Source: Vibrio ulleungensis (GTDB lineage Bacteria; Pseudomonadota; Gammaproteobacteria; Enterobacterales; Vibrionaceae). From it: 64,000 nucleotides of DNA. The stretch covers positions 572,918 through 636,917 of the forward strand of contig NZ_JAFEUM010000001.1 of assembly GCF_016900875.1 (NCBI RefSeq), given 5' to 3'. Below, piece after piece: positions 37,004 through 45,735 of the stretch. The position numbers and the translations under genes are program-made. Each line of letters opens with the position of its first letter. Position 1 is the first letter of the stretch. The notes below the pieces were generated by a model. The model saw nothing but the letters and a program-made list of their open reading frames with translations. It did no database searches and was not told where the DNA came from.

Positions 37004-37975
37004 ATGATTTTGGACATACTGCAGCAACACGATGTGGTCTCTAAACAGCATGCGACAGCAACCCCGCTTACGGGCGGGGTAAGCTGCGAGATCTATCTGA
37101 TAGAGGACCAGCAGCGCCGTTTTGTTGCCAAGCGAGCGCTGGCCAAACTGAATGTAGAGCAAGAATGGTTTGCAAATACCAATCGCAATATCTTTGAGCA
37201 ACGCTACTTGACCTATGTTGGGGATAGGCTGCCTAACTATGTTCCTAAAATTTTGAACTCGTTAGAAGAAGAGCAACTTTTTACTATGGAGTATCTTCCT
37301 GCCGAGTACAAAGATTGGAAAAAGCGTTTAATGGTTGGAGAGTGCTCGGTTGAAGTAGCAAGCCGTATTGGGCAAGCATTAGGGGATATTCACGCCTTGA
37401 GTTGGGACGACAGCAATGTCCAAGCGCTGTTTGATTCGGACGAAAATTTCTACCAATTACGTCTTGAGCCCTATTTTGAATCGTTAATTTCTAATCATCC
37501 AAGTTTAGCTCCACAGATCACTGCATTGATAGAGCGAGTAGCAACCAATAAACGCTGCCTAGTACACGGTGACTTTAGTCCCAAAAATATTTTGGTGTCC
37601 GCTAAGGCAATCAAAATAGTGGACTGCGAAGTTGCTTGGTTTGGCGATCCTGCTTTTGATGTGGCCTTTATGCTCCATCATCTTCTGCTCAAAGCGCACC
37701 ATTTTGGTCAGTCAGACTATTGCGCATTGGCGCAACACTTCTTCGATGCCTATCAAAACGCACTGGGATCATCCCATTATTCCCAACTTGAACCACAACA
37801 CATAGTTACCCTGTCACTTTACATGTTGTTAGCAAGGCTCGATGGAAAATCGCCAGTTGAATACCTTAATGCAGATAAAAAGGCCCAGATTAGACAATGG
37901 ATATTATCGCAATTGGCCCATCCGGCCTCTTCTGTGGAACAGCTAATTTTAGGAGTAAAAAACGATGTACATTAA
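37004..37975 (+). CDS. APH-fold phosphotransferase, candidate glycerate 2-kinase
   Basis: The 323-residue protein has the aminoglycoside/choline kinase fold: a glycine-rich start (TGGVSCEIYLIED), the catalytic loop CLVHGDFSPKNILV and the metal motif IVDCEVAWFGDPAFDVAF. It phosphorylates a small hydroxylated substrate. Its place between an aldehyde dehydrogenase and an enolase homologue suggests it makes a 2-phospho-glycerate-type product from the acid. This is inference; known glycerate kinases belong to other folds. Its last 11 bases overlap the enolase gene, implying coupled translation. Confidence 0.75.
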   Translation: MILDILQQHDVVSKQHATATPLTGGVSCEIYLIEDQQRRFVAKRALAKLNVEQEWFANTNRNIFEQRYLTYVGDRLPNYVPKILNSLEEEQLFTMEYLPAEYKDWKKRLMVGECSVEVASRIGQALGDIHALSWDDSNVQALFDSDENFYQLRLEPYFESLISNHPSLAPQITALIERVATNKRCLVHGDFSPKNILVSAKAIKIVDCEVAWFGDPAFDVAFMLHHLLLKAHHFGQSDYCALAQHFFDAYQNALGSSHYSQLEPQHIVTLSLYMLLARLDGKSPVEYLNADKKAQIRQWILSQLAHPASSVEQLILGVKNDVH

Positions 37976-39266
37976 ACAGATAGACGCCTACCAAATTTTT
38001 GACTCTCGTGGTCAGCCTACACTAGAAACCGTTGTTACCTTAGACGATGGAACGCATGGTGTGGGCATGGTGCCTTCGGGCGCCTCTACAGGCCAGTTTG
38101 AAGCTTTAGAAATGCGTGATGGTGACCTGTCTCGCTTTAAGGGACAATCGGTATTTAAAGCGATTGAGCACGTAAAAGGCGAGCTGCAACAAGCGCTTAT
38201 TGGCAAATCTGTACAAAAGCAATCTGACATCGACAGTCAAATGTGCGCGTTAGATGGCACTGACAATAAATCGAGATTAGGTGCCAATGCTATTTTATCT
38301 GTGTCGCTTGCCGTTGCTGATGCACGAGCAAAGGCACTCAAGCTACCACTTTACAAGTCGCTCGCACCACAAGGCTCAGGGACTTTGTTGCCGTTACCCG
38401 AGATTCAGTTAGTAGGTGGTGGTGCACACGCGCAGTGGCGCACCGATATTCAAGACTTCTTGATCATTGTGAATGGCGCAACAACTTATCAAGACACCCT
38501 AGAAGTGACGTTTAATATCTATCGCACTGCCGAAGCTCTTCTTAAAGAGCGGGGTCTGTTGGCTGGCGCCGCTGACGAAGGGGGCTTTTGGCCAACGTTT
38601 GACAATCATCAAGCTATCTTTGAGTTTGTGGTTGAAGCCATTACCACAGCGGGTTATGAACCTGGCAAAGAGGTCTCAATTTCACTGGATATTGCTGCCA
38701 GTGACCTCTATCGAGACGGCCTCTATCATTTACCTCTGGATGGTAAAAGCTACACTTCTGAGCAGTTTTTGCAATTGATGTTGGATTGGTGCGAGACCTA
38801 TCCAGTGCTATCGATAGAAGATCCGTTTGCCGACACAGACTTTGACATGTGGCGACGATTTACTGAGCAAGTAGGGGACCGAATTCAAGTCATCGGTGAC
38901 GATCTCTTTACCACCAATATTGCTCGTATTAAACAGGGCATAGACCAAAACTTAGCTAATAGTGTGCTGATTAAACTTAACCAGATTGGCACGGTCACTG
39001 AAACACTAGAGGCGATTGCAATTACGCAGCAAGCAGGATGGTTGCCAGTTGTTTCTGCTCGCTCAGGCGAAACGGAAGATGCCTTTATATCTCACCTTGC
39101 GGTCGCAACCGACGCAGGGCAACTAAAAGTGGGCTCATTTACTCGTAGCGAGCGCATGGTGAAGTGGAATGAGGTAGTTCGCATTGCGCAGCAACTAGGC
39201 GAAAGCGCGCGATTTGAAGGAGGCACAATATACGCTAAGTTGTCTAAGACCAGTAGTGTGGTGTAA
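37965..39266 (+). CDS. Divergent enolase paralogue of the sugar locus
   Basis: The 433-residue protein aligns with enolase from end to end: PSGASTGQFEALEMRDGD loop, metal ligands in SLDIAAS, SIEDPF and GDDLF, the base Lys in LIKLNQIG, the acid Glu in DEGGFWP and LKVGSF. Two active-site residues differ from housekeeping enolase: VSHRSGETED has Ala in place of His (VSARSGETED), and DIQEF has Asp in place of Glu (DIQDF); GGEHADNN reads GGAHAQWR. It is probably a specialised dehydratase of a 2-phosphoglycerate-like compound rather than the glycolytic enzyme. It ends the locus before a strong terminator. Confidence 0.85.
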   Translation: MYIKQIDAYQIFDSRGQPTLETVVTLDDGTHGVGMVPSGASTGQFEALEMRDGDLSRFKGQSVFKAIEHVKGELQQALIGKSVQKQSDIDSQMCALDGTDNKSRLGANAILSVSLAVADARAKALKLPLYKSLAPQGSGTLLPLPEIQLVGGGAHAQWRTDIQDFLIIVNGATTYQDTLEVTFNIYRTAEALLKERGLLAGAADEGGFWPTFDNHQAIFEFVVEAITTAGYEPGKEVSISLDIAASDLYRDGLYHLPLDGKSYTSEQFLQLMLDWCETYPVLSIEDPFADTDFDMWRRFTEQVGDRIQVIGDDLFTTNIARIKQGIDQNLANSVLIKLNQIGTVTETLEAIAITQQAGWLPVVSARSGETEDAFISHLAVATDAGQLKVGSFTRSERMVKWNEVVRIAQQLGESARFEGGTIYAKLSKTSSVV

Positions 39267-39286
39267 GCAGCTGCTAAGAATGACGC

Positions 39287-39325
39287 GCAATGTTGGGCTT
39301 TGATTGGCCTAACATTGCTTTTTTT
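39287..39325 (+). terminator. Terminator of the sugar catabolic locus
   Basis: A 12-bp stem (39287-39298 with 39307-39318, one G-U pair) is followed by seven T residues (39319-39325), 20 bases after the enolase-like stop codon. Confidence 0.92.
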
Positions 39326-39503
39326 AGCAAACCTATGTGCTCTAGTATGGCATCGTAGGTAGAAAGGCATATCTTGATAAATCAGTTTTTGTTCATTTGA
39401 GTTTTGCGCTAATACTGATTGTTATCCTTGCTCAATTAATCCGGCAAGCATCTTGAGCTAAACTAAGGTACAACATTACTTCTCAATCTAGCGATTACAC
39501 ATC

Positions 39504-42377
39504 ATGACTAAGTGGACGCTCACTACAAATTTCTTAGCCCGTTTTTTTAAAAGTAATCATTATTTGGTTATTAGTGAGTTAGGTATTGAAGTAGAGAGCT
39601 CTACAGGAAAAAGCTTATTTAAGTGGGAACAAATTGAATCGCCACCATCCCTGGGCGTATCTCTTACTGGAAGTTATCTGGCATTCAAAATTGGAGGTGA
39701 CCATCATCATTACTCGATGCTTGGTTTTACCGACTCATTCAAACGTAAACATCAACTTTTTCCTTTGTGGGCAAATAAAAATGCTGGCCGTCTTGATGCG
39801 TTTTTGTCAGCTATAGAGATCCAATGTACGACTCGATATTTAAGAGACTCTTCAATTGTTAGGATTACAGATTTTGTAAGTAAGGAATTTAAACGCTGGC
39901 ACGGATGGGAGGAAGCTAACGGCCTCTCAACTAAGGCTCGCGAAACAGCCGAAACTCTCTGCAGTATCAATCGATGGGATCAACCTGAACTTAAGCGAAT
40001 TCGAGATGAGTATATTTCCGTTCAGCTAGAAAAGTATCAGATGTATTTTGACAATGTAGAGTCAAACCCGCTTACCGATAAGCAAAGAATCGCGTGCGTT
40101 ACAGATAACGATAACAATCTTTTGTTGGCAGGCGCTGGTACAGGAAAAACCAGTGTTATGGTTGGCCGTACAGGATATCTATTAAAAAGTAGACAAGCAA
40201 AACCTGATGACATTCTTTTGCTGGCATACGGCCGCATTGCTGCTTTGGAGATGGACGAGCGTATCAAAAGCAAGCTCCATGTTGAGAACGTCAAAGCCAG
40301 CACTTTTCATAGTTTAGGTATGCAAATTATTACGGAAGTTGAAGGTACTGCTCCTCAACTCTCACCTCTCGAAGGTGACTTAAAGGCAAAGACCCAATGG
40401 ATGAACAATGAAATTGCAAATCTAATGCATAAGAGGCGCTATAGAAAAGCGTTACTCGACTATTTCAGTTCGTACTATTTTGTCGAAAAAGATCCTTTCA
40501 AATTTAAGTCTCAAGGAGAGTACATTAAGTACTTGCACGATAATGACATTAGAACGTTGAAGGGTGAGCAGGTTAAAAGCTTTGGGGAAATGGTTGTTGC
40601 TAATTGGCTCTACAGAAAAGGAATCAACTATGAATACGAAGCCAAATATCGAATAGATGTAGCTACGCATGAGTATCGCCAATACGAGCCAGATTTCTAC
40701 TTGCCAGAGTACGATATTTACATTGAGCACTATGGCATTGATGAAAATGGAAATGCGCCGCCTTACATAGACAGTGAGAAATATCGCAGTGGAATTGAAT
40801 GGAAAAGAAATACTCATAGAAAGTATGGAACAGGCTATGTGGAAGTCTTCTACCACCAACATAGAAAAGGAGTGATGGAGCTAGCCTTGGAGGAAGAGCT
40901 GCAGATACGGCAGGTAAACGCAGCACAACAGTCAGATGATATAGTCCTAAATGAACTTGAACAAATGGGGCAGGTAATAGAGTTAGCTCGTTTGTTTGGC
41001 TCTTTGGTGGATATGTATAAAGCAGCCCACTTGAATGACGCTGGGGTGAAAAATGTTATCAAGTATTCTAGTGATCCTAAGCAGACGTCTAAAGCTTTAG
41101 AGCTTGTAATGCCTCTTTATCAACGTTATCAAGAATATCTCGCAGAGCATGGTTATATAGACTTCAACGATATGATTTCAAAATCGTTAGACTATGTTCA
41201 GTCTGGTAAGTTTAAGTCACCATGGAAATATATTCTTGTTGATGAGTTCCAGGATATATCTGAGCCAAGGGCAAGATTAGTTAAAGCTTTACGCGATAAT
41301 GCTGAAAATAGCTCCTTATTCTGTGTGGGTGATGACTGGCAAGCGATCTATCGCTTTAGCGGAGCTGATGTTCGTTTAACAACTGATTTTGAACAGTACT
41401 TTGGTACGACTTCTAAAACTACGTTGGACAAGACCTTTCGCTTCAATAGTGCAATTGGTAGTGTTGCAACTAAGTTTGTTACTCAAAATCCAGTACAACT
41501 TAGAAAAGAGATTAGCTCGTTAGTAGAACTAATTCATCCTGCTATAAGTATTATTCGCCAAGGTGATGAAGAACAAGGTATATCGTCCCTGGATAAAGCG
41601 CTCACCTCTATATCGAACTTGGTTGCAGCGTCTAAAAAAACTAGTGAAAATAAGGTCTACCTTTTATCTAGGTATTGGCATAAGCTGCCAGATGCCAATT
41701 ATTTGAAGTGGTTACGACAACGCTATCCAACACTAAATTTAGAAAACCTTTCATTTCATGCTTCGAAGGGTAAAGAAGCAGATTACGTAGTAATTTTAGG
41801 CCTAGGGTCTGGAAAACATGGTTTTCCTTCAGAGAAGCAAATCCCTCCTCTTATAGAAGCCTTGTTACCTCAAGGAGATGAATTTAAACATGCAGAAGAG
41901 CGAAGGTTGTTTTATGTGGCAATCACTAGAGCGAGGCATAAAGCTTATCTACTTGTAGATATGACTGATCCAAGCGATTTCATATTAGAGCTAATGAACA
42001 ACTCATATCTGGTAGAAGTTGATGAGTTTGATGTGTCATTGGTTCAGTTGGAGGCAGAGAAGATAATTTGCGGCTCCTGTAAAGTAGGAACGTTACAACC
42101 ACGAAGCGGAAAATATGGACGTTTTATGTCTTGTTCTTTGTTTCCTAGGTGCAAAAACAAAGAGACACAGTGTGATAAGTGTGGGAGTCCTATGAGTCGT
42201 TCGATTAAAGAGGGCTTTCAAGTTTGTATTGATTCTAATTGCGCTTATGAACGACCAGTATGTCAAAACTGTGGGAGTGAAATGAAACTGCGTCATGGAA
42301 AATATGGTGCTTTCTGGGGATGTTCCACATATCGTAGAAATGTCGAGGACAACTGTTCTTTCAAAATAAGCTGTTAA
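39504..42377 (+). CDS. Helicase IV-like UvrD helicase with nuclease-like insert and zinc ribbons
   Basis: The 957-residue protein matches helicase IV (HelD) in its N-terminal domain and superfamily 1 motor: Walker A LLAGAGTGKTS (about 210-220), Walker B ILVDEFQDIS, VGDDWQAIYRFSGAD, FHASKGKEADYV and YVAITRARH. Escherichia coli HelD has about 684 residues. The extra length comes from an insert (roughly 360-460) with EMVVANWLYRKGI, EPDFYLP and IYIEHYG, resembling a PD-(D/E)XK nuclease core, and a C-terminal 100 residues with three Cys4 topoisomerase-type ribbons (CGSCKVG, CDKCGSP, CQNCGSE). It should translocate on DNA, perhaps with cleavage, in repair or defence. The gene is more AT-rich than its neighbours. 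Confidence 0.88.
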   Translation: MTKWTLTTNFLARFFKSNHYLVISELGIEVESSTGKSLFKWEQIESPPSLGVSLTGSYLAFKIGGDHHHYSMLGFTDSFKRKHQLFPLWANKNAGRLDAFLSAIEIQCTTRYLRDSSIVRITDFVSKEFKRWHGWEEANGLSTKARETAETLCSINRWDQPELKRIRDEYISVQLEKYQMYFDNVESNPLTDKQRIACVTDNDNNLLLAGAGTGKTSVMVGRTGYLLKSRQAKPDDILLLAYGRIAALEMDERIKSKLHVENVKASTFHSLGMQIITEVEGTAPQLSPLEGDLKAKTQWMNNEIANLMHKRRYRKALLDYFSSYYFVEKDPFKFKSQGEYIKYLHDNDIRTLKGEQVKSFGEMVVANWLYRKGINYEYEAKYRIDVATHEYRQYEPDFYLPEYDIYIEHYGIDENGNAPPYIDSEKYRSGIEWKRNTHRKYGTGYVEVFYHQHRKGVMELALEEELQIRQVNAAQQSDDIVLNELEQMGQVIELARLFGSLVDMYKAAHLNDAGVKNVIKYSSDPKQTSKALELVMPLYQRYQEYLAEHGYIDFNDMISKSLDYVQSGKFKSPWKYILVDEFQDISEPRARLVKALRDNAENSSLFCVGDDWQAIYRFSGADVRLTTDFEQYFGTTSKTTLDKTFRFNSAIGSVATKFVTQNPVQLRKEISSLVELIHPAISIIRQGDEEQGISSLDKALTSISNLVAASKKTSENKVYLLSRYWHKLPDANYLKWLRQRYPTLNLENLSFHASKGKEADYVVILGLGSGKHGFPSEKQIPPLIEALLPQGDEFKHAEERRLFYVAITRARHKAYLLVDMTDPSDFILELMNNSYLVEVDEFDVSLVQLEAEKIICGSCKVGTLQPRSGKYGRFMSCSLFPRCKNKETQCDKCGSPMSRSIKEGFQVCIDSNCAYERPVCQNCGSEMKLRHGKYGAFWGCSTYRRNVEDNCSFKISC

Positions 42378-42467
42378 TTGATTAACTACTCTTAGTGCGA
42401 TGTTCATTTACTGGTGATTAGGAGCAAGACCGATAAGAGTAAATAGGACCAAAATTGATCGTCACTT

Positions 42468-43361
42468 TTATGCGCACGATTCACGAAACCAATCTCCCAC
42501 GACATCAATGATGTCCTGCTGCAACGTCTTTTTCACAGCGCTTGAAGGGTAAAGCAGCACGTAACCTAACCGGCCTGATTGCAAAGCAAAGTCGAGGTCC
42601 AGAGGCACCAGCTGCTTGTGATCTTGTTCTACCAGGTACGTAGGCAACAGGCTAAACCCTTCTAACTCTAGAAGCTTAATCAGTGCCATAGGGTCACTCA
42701 CTGAGCTTGTTTGAGATGAAATGAGAGTTTGCTGACCAAACAGGCTTTGTTCTAAATCTTCGAGCAAAAATTGCCTATGAAGCTGTAGCTCTGGCAGCGA
42801 AAGTTGTTTCTCGCTGGCAAGCGGCGAGCTTTGGTGTGCGTAGTACTTGAACTCGGGATAACCCAAGTTAATAAAGCTGACACCGCTATCTGGATGGAGC
42901 GCCCCTTGGTTGAGCGTAATGCAAAAATCGGCTTGTCCTTTTACCAACAACTCTAACGCCGTTTTGCGTGAACGTGATAGCCAGTTAATGACTGTCATTG
43001 GATGGTTGGAGCGGATCGCGGCGTCCATTTTTTGTATTGCTAAGCTTGAAATGGACGAATCATGGCAGATTGTGATTTGCGTCTTATCGCCCAAATGCAA
43101 GCTGTCGGTTGCTGATTCAAGGGCGTTCATTTGATAGATGATTAGTTTGGCCGCGCGCACCAAACTCTCTCCTTGCTCAGTTAATTTTGGTGCTTTTTTA
43201 TTTCTCTCAAATAACTCAATACCCCAATCTATTTCGAGATCGGTGACTTGCCGATGCAGGGTTGAACGGTCTTTGTTGAGTTTCCTTGCAGCCTTACTGA
43301 ACGAGCCGTGTTCGGCCACCGACACGAATGCGCTTAATTGGTCAAATGAGGCTCTTGGCAT
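42468..43361 (-). CDS. LysR-family regulator divergent from the Ntn hydrolase
   Basis: ATG 43361 has GGAG nine bases upstream; a TTG at 43376 would add five residues. The 297-residue protein has a LysR DNA-binding domain (SFSKAARKLNKDRSTLHRQV, LFERNKKAPKLTEQG) and a co-inducer domain. It is transcribed away from the secreted acylase gene, with only about 120 bases between starts, the usual arrangement for a LysR protein and its target. Confidence 0.88.
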   Translation of the reverse strand: MPRASFDQLSAFVSVAEHGSFSKAARKLNKDRSTLHRQVTDLEIDWGIELFERNKKAPKLTEQGESLVRAAKLIIYQMNALESATDSLHLGDKTQITICHDSSISSLAIQKMDAAIRSNHPMTVINWLSRSRKTALELLVKGQADFCITLNQGALHPDSGVSFINLGYPEFKYYAHQSSPLASEKQLSLPELQLHRQFLLEDLEQSLFGQQTLISSQTSSVSDPMALIKLLELEGFSLLPTYLVEQDHKQLVPLDLDFALQSGRLGYVLLYPSSAVKKTLQQDIIDVVGDWFRESCA

Positions 43362-43480
43362 AGTACTAGACTCCAAAACTCGACTAAGTATGTTGCAGAT
43401 TATACAACAGATGTGGTTTTTGTTGTTGGAGATAACTGTTTAAAGTCTTTTCAGAATTAAAACCTTTATAAGGCGACATA

Positions 43481-44554
43481 ATGAAAAGCAGCAAAAGTAA
43501 ATTAATGGTAGCGCTGATGGCTGTAACCAGCGCCGCGACATTCGCAACAACGGCAGAAGCATGCTCTAGGATCCTGTGGGAAACCGACAATCACGGCGTT
43601 TTTGTGAGTCGCACGATGGACTGGATGGAAGCAAACCAACCTACCATCGAAGTCCGTCATGCTGGACAACAATACAAAGGGCACAGTAGCGAACTAGGTA
43701 AAACTTGGACGTCTAAATACGCATCGATCGGTATGACACTCTATGGCATGGGCCTCGTTGACGGGTTTAATGAAGTTGGTTTTTCTGCTAATGGTCTGTT
43801 TTTAGATGAAGAGTCGACGGGTGATTTAAGTGGCGATCTAGCGCAAGTGTCAAACGCGATATTCGTGGCCTACCTACTTGATAATTTCGCTAGCGTGGAA
43901 GAAGCGCTAGAGAACATACATGACATTGAAATCCAACAATTTTCGCATAATGGACACTTTATGCGCGGTCACTACTCGATTCAAGATCAAAGCGGAGATT
44001 CTGCAATTCTTGAGTTTCTCGATGACGGTTGGACTATCTACCATGGTAAGCAATACGATGTCATGACCAACAGCCCGACGTTCCAAGAGCACCTTACCAA
44101 TTGGGATCAAGCGCAGCCAACCGCTGACGATGTGGTTGATGGTGTATTCCCAGTTCCGGGAAATATCAACTCTGCGCAGAGATTTGTGTGGAACAAATAC
44201 ATGAAATCGCAACTGACCGAGCCATCTAGTTATACAAACGGATTGGCAAAAATAGACAGTGTTACTTATAAAATCCCACTGGATGCGGCAAACCGTGCGG
44301 ATGCTGCAGGTGTCATGCGTGGCTATGCAACCATCTACTCTGTAGGTTACAACCTGGATCAGAAAGTGATGCAAGTGCGCTATCAATTTGGCGATGCTTA
44401 CACCCATTTCTTTGTTGATTTTAACGCGCTCAACGATGGCAAAAATTACGCCATTGATGCAGATAACCCAGAGCTGTTTGGTGATGTGACTGAGCAATTT
44501 ACTCAAAGCACGGGTGTCATGGCCAACTATGTAACTCGCCACCACGCGGGCTAG
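43481..44554 (+). CDS. Secreted choloylglycine hydrolase/penicillin V acylase-family amidase
   Basis: The 357-residue precursor has a Sec signal that ends at AEA, exposing Cys28 (CSRILW) as N-terminal nucleophile of a linear amide Ntn hydrolase. Other family residues are present: the Arg and Asp of SRTMDW, Asn in VMTNSPTF and Arg in NSAQRFVW. Gram-negative periplasmic members cleave penicillin V and also acyl-homoserine lactones, so a role in signal or amide turnover is possible. The ribosome site is weak (ATAAGGCGACATA). It is divergent from a LysR regulator and followed by a terminator. Confidence 0.9.
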   Translation: MKSSKSKLMVALMAVTSAATFATTAEACSRILWETDNHGVFVSRTMDWMEANQPTIEVRHAGQQYKGHSSELGKTWTSKYASIGMTLYGMGLVDGFNEVGFSANGLFLDEESTGDLSGDLAQVSNAIFVAYLLDNFASVEEALENIHDIEIQQFSHNGHFMRGHYSIQDQSGDSAILEFLDDGWTIYHGKQYDVMTNSPTFQEHLTNWDQAQPTADDVVDGVFPVPGNINSAQRFVWNKYMKSQLTEPSSYTNGLAKIDSVTYKIPLDAANRADAAGVMRGYATIYSVGYNLDQKVMQVRYQFGDAYTHFFVDFNALNDGKNYAIDADNPELFGDVTEQFTQSTGVMANYVTRHHAG

Positions 44555-44588
44555 CCCACGAAAGACCTCTCAAAGTGTTTGATACATC

Positions 44589-44624
44589 GACAACACAGCA
44601 CTTGCTGTGTTGTCACTTTGTATT
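44589..44624 (+). terminator. Terminator after the Ntn hydrolase gene
   Basis: GACAACACAGCA (44589-44600) and TGCTGTGTTGTC (44603-44614) form a near-perfect long stem with a tight loop, followed by a modest T-rich run (ACTTTGTATT). Confidence 0.7.
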
Positions 44625-44687
44625 CCATCAAACGATCCTATGAAATAACCCTCAAGAGGCCCTATGCCTCTTACCTCGGACAGTACA

Positions 44688-45464
44688 ATGATTTCTAAAC
44701 GCCTGATACCACTGGTATCACTTTCACTTATGTCACTTCCTTGTTTGGCTGACGCAACCGACAACGACATCGATCCATCTGATCTTACTAAGGTCTATAC
44801 ACAAGCTGCGCTCATGGTGAGTGGTAACAGTAATGTTATGCCTGTAGCTATGGTGTCGGGAGGCTATAACAATGGTCATCAATTTGCTCTTCTCGCAGAA
44901 GCAAAGTTTGGTAGTACAGGGGACAACGCAGATAATGAATTTGGGTTGGAATACGGTTCTTCTCGTTTCCAATACTTCCAAGTTGCAGACACCGGAAGCA
45001 GTTTTATGCCACGAGCTGGACTCTCTGCTGATTACATAAACGTTCGCAGCAACCAGGTCGATTCTGACTTACTCGCGCTAGGTGGGGTAGCCGCGGTTAG
45101 CCAACAATACACACCCGGATTTATGCTGTTCCCGCTTGCGAGTTATGTGTATGGGCAAATGGATGTTAGCGGCGTCAAAGACGATGTGGATGGTCTTAGC
45201 GTATCTATCGCAGCATCTATTCCTGTAGGTGGAAATGGCGCATTTTTGATGCTTTGGCCAGAGTACCGCAAGTTAAGCGGGACAACGATCGACACCGAGA
45301 CCATTACGACAAAAGTGATCCTGAACGCACCGCTAACCAATAACAAAAAGTGGTGGATAAACACGCGTATTGAACTGGACAACTCACACTTAAAGGTGGC
45401 GGGTAATACACTCGCCAATCAGTCGCACTCCGATGTATACATGGGGATCAGATACTTCTTTTAA
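44688..45464 (+). CDS. Exported beta-rich envelope protein, unknown family
   Basis: From ATG 44688 the 258-residue product begins with an ideal Sec signal (MISKRLIPLVSLSLMSLPCLADA). The mature part consists of alternating polar and aromatic strands (FALLAEAKFGS, FGLEYGSSRFQYF, MGIRYFF at the end), suggesting an outer-membrane barrel with a C-terminal Phe. An alternative ATG at 44664 lies in a hairpin (AGAGGC with GCCTCT) and would add eight residues before the signal. I do not recognise the family. Confidence 0.6.
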   Translation: MISKRLIPLVSLSLMSLPCLADATDNDIDPSDLTKVYTQAALMVSGNSNVMPVAMVSGGYNNGHQFALLAEAKFGSTGDNADNEFGLEYGSSRFQYFQVADTGSSFMPRAGLSADYINVRSNQVDSDLLALGGVAAVSQQYTPGFMLFPLASYVYGQMDVSGVKDDVDGLSVSIAASIPVGGNGAFLMLWPEYRKLSGTTIDTETITTKVILNAPLTNNKKWWINTRIELDNSHLKVAGNTLANQSHSDVYMGIRYFF

Positions 45465-45735
45465 GTACAGTCCGAGTTTTGGCAAAGGCTTATTGTTAAG
45501 AATTGGATAGGCCTTTCTTTAAGATATTGCGTGCCCAGGGTTAAACTGTTTCGTCTATGTTATGCGTTAGATGAATATCATTCATCTACTTTTATCACTG
45601 GATGATGGCATATACTCTCTCTATAGTGAAGATATTGAAAGACGCCGCTAAAGCTTCGCGACATTGAACGAGCGTCATCAACAACGACACACATTGGAAC
45701 GTGTAACAGACTATAAATTATAGAGGCTACATAGT

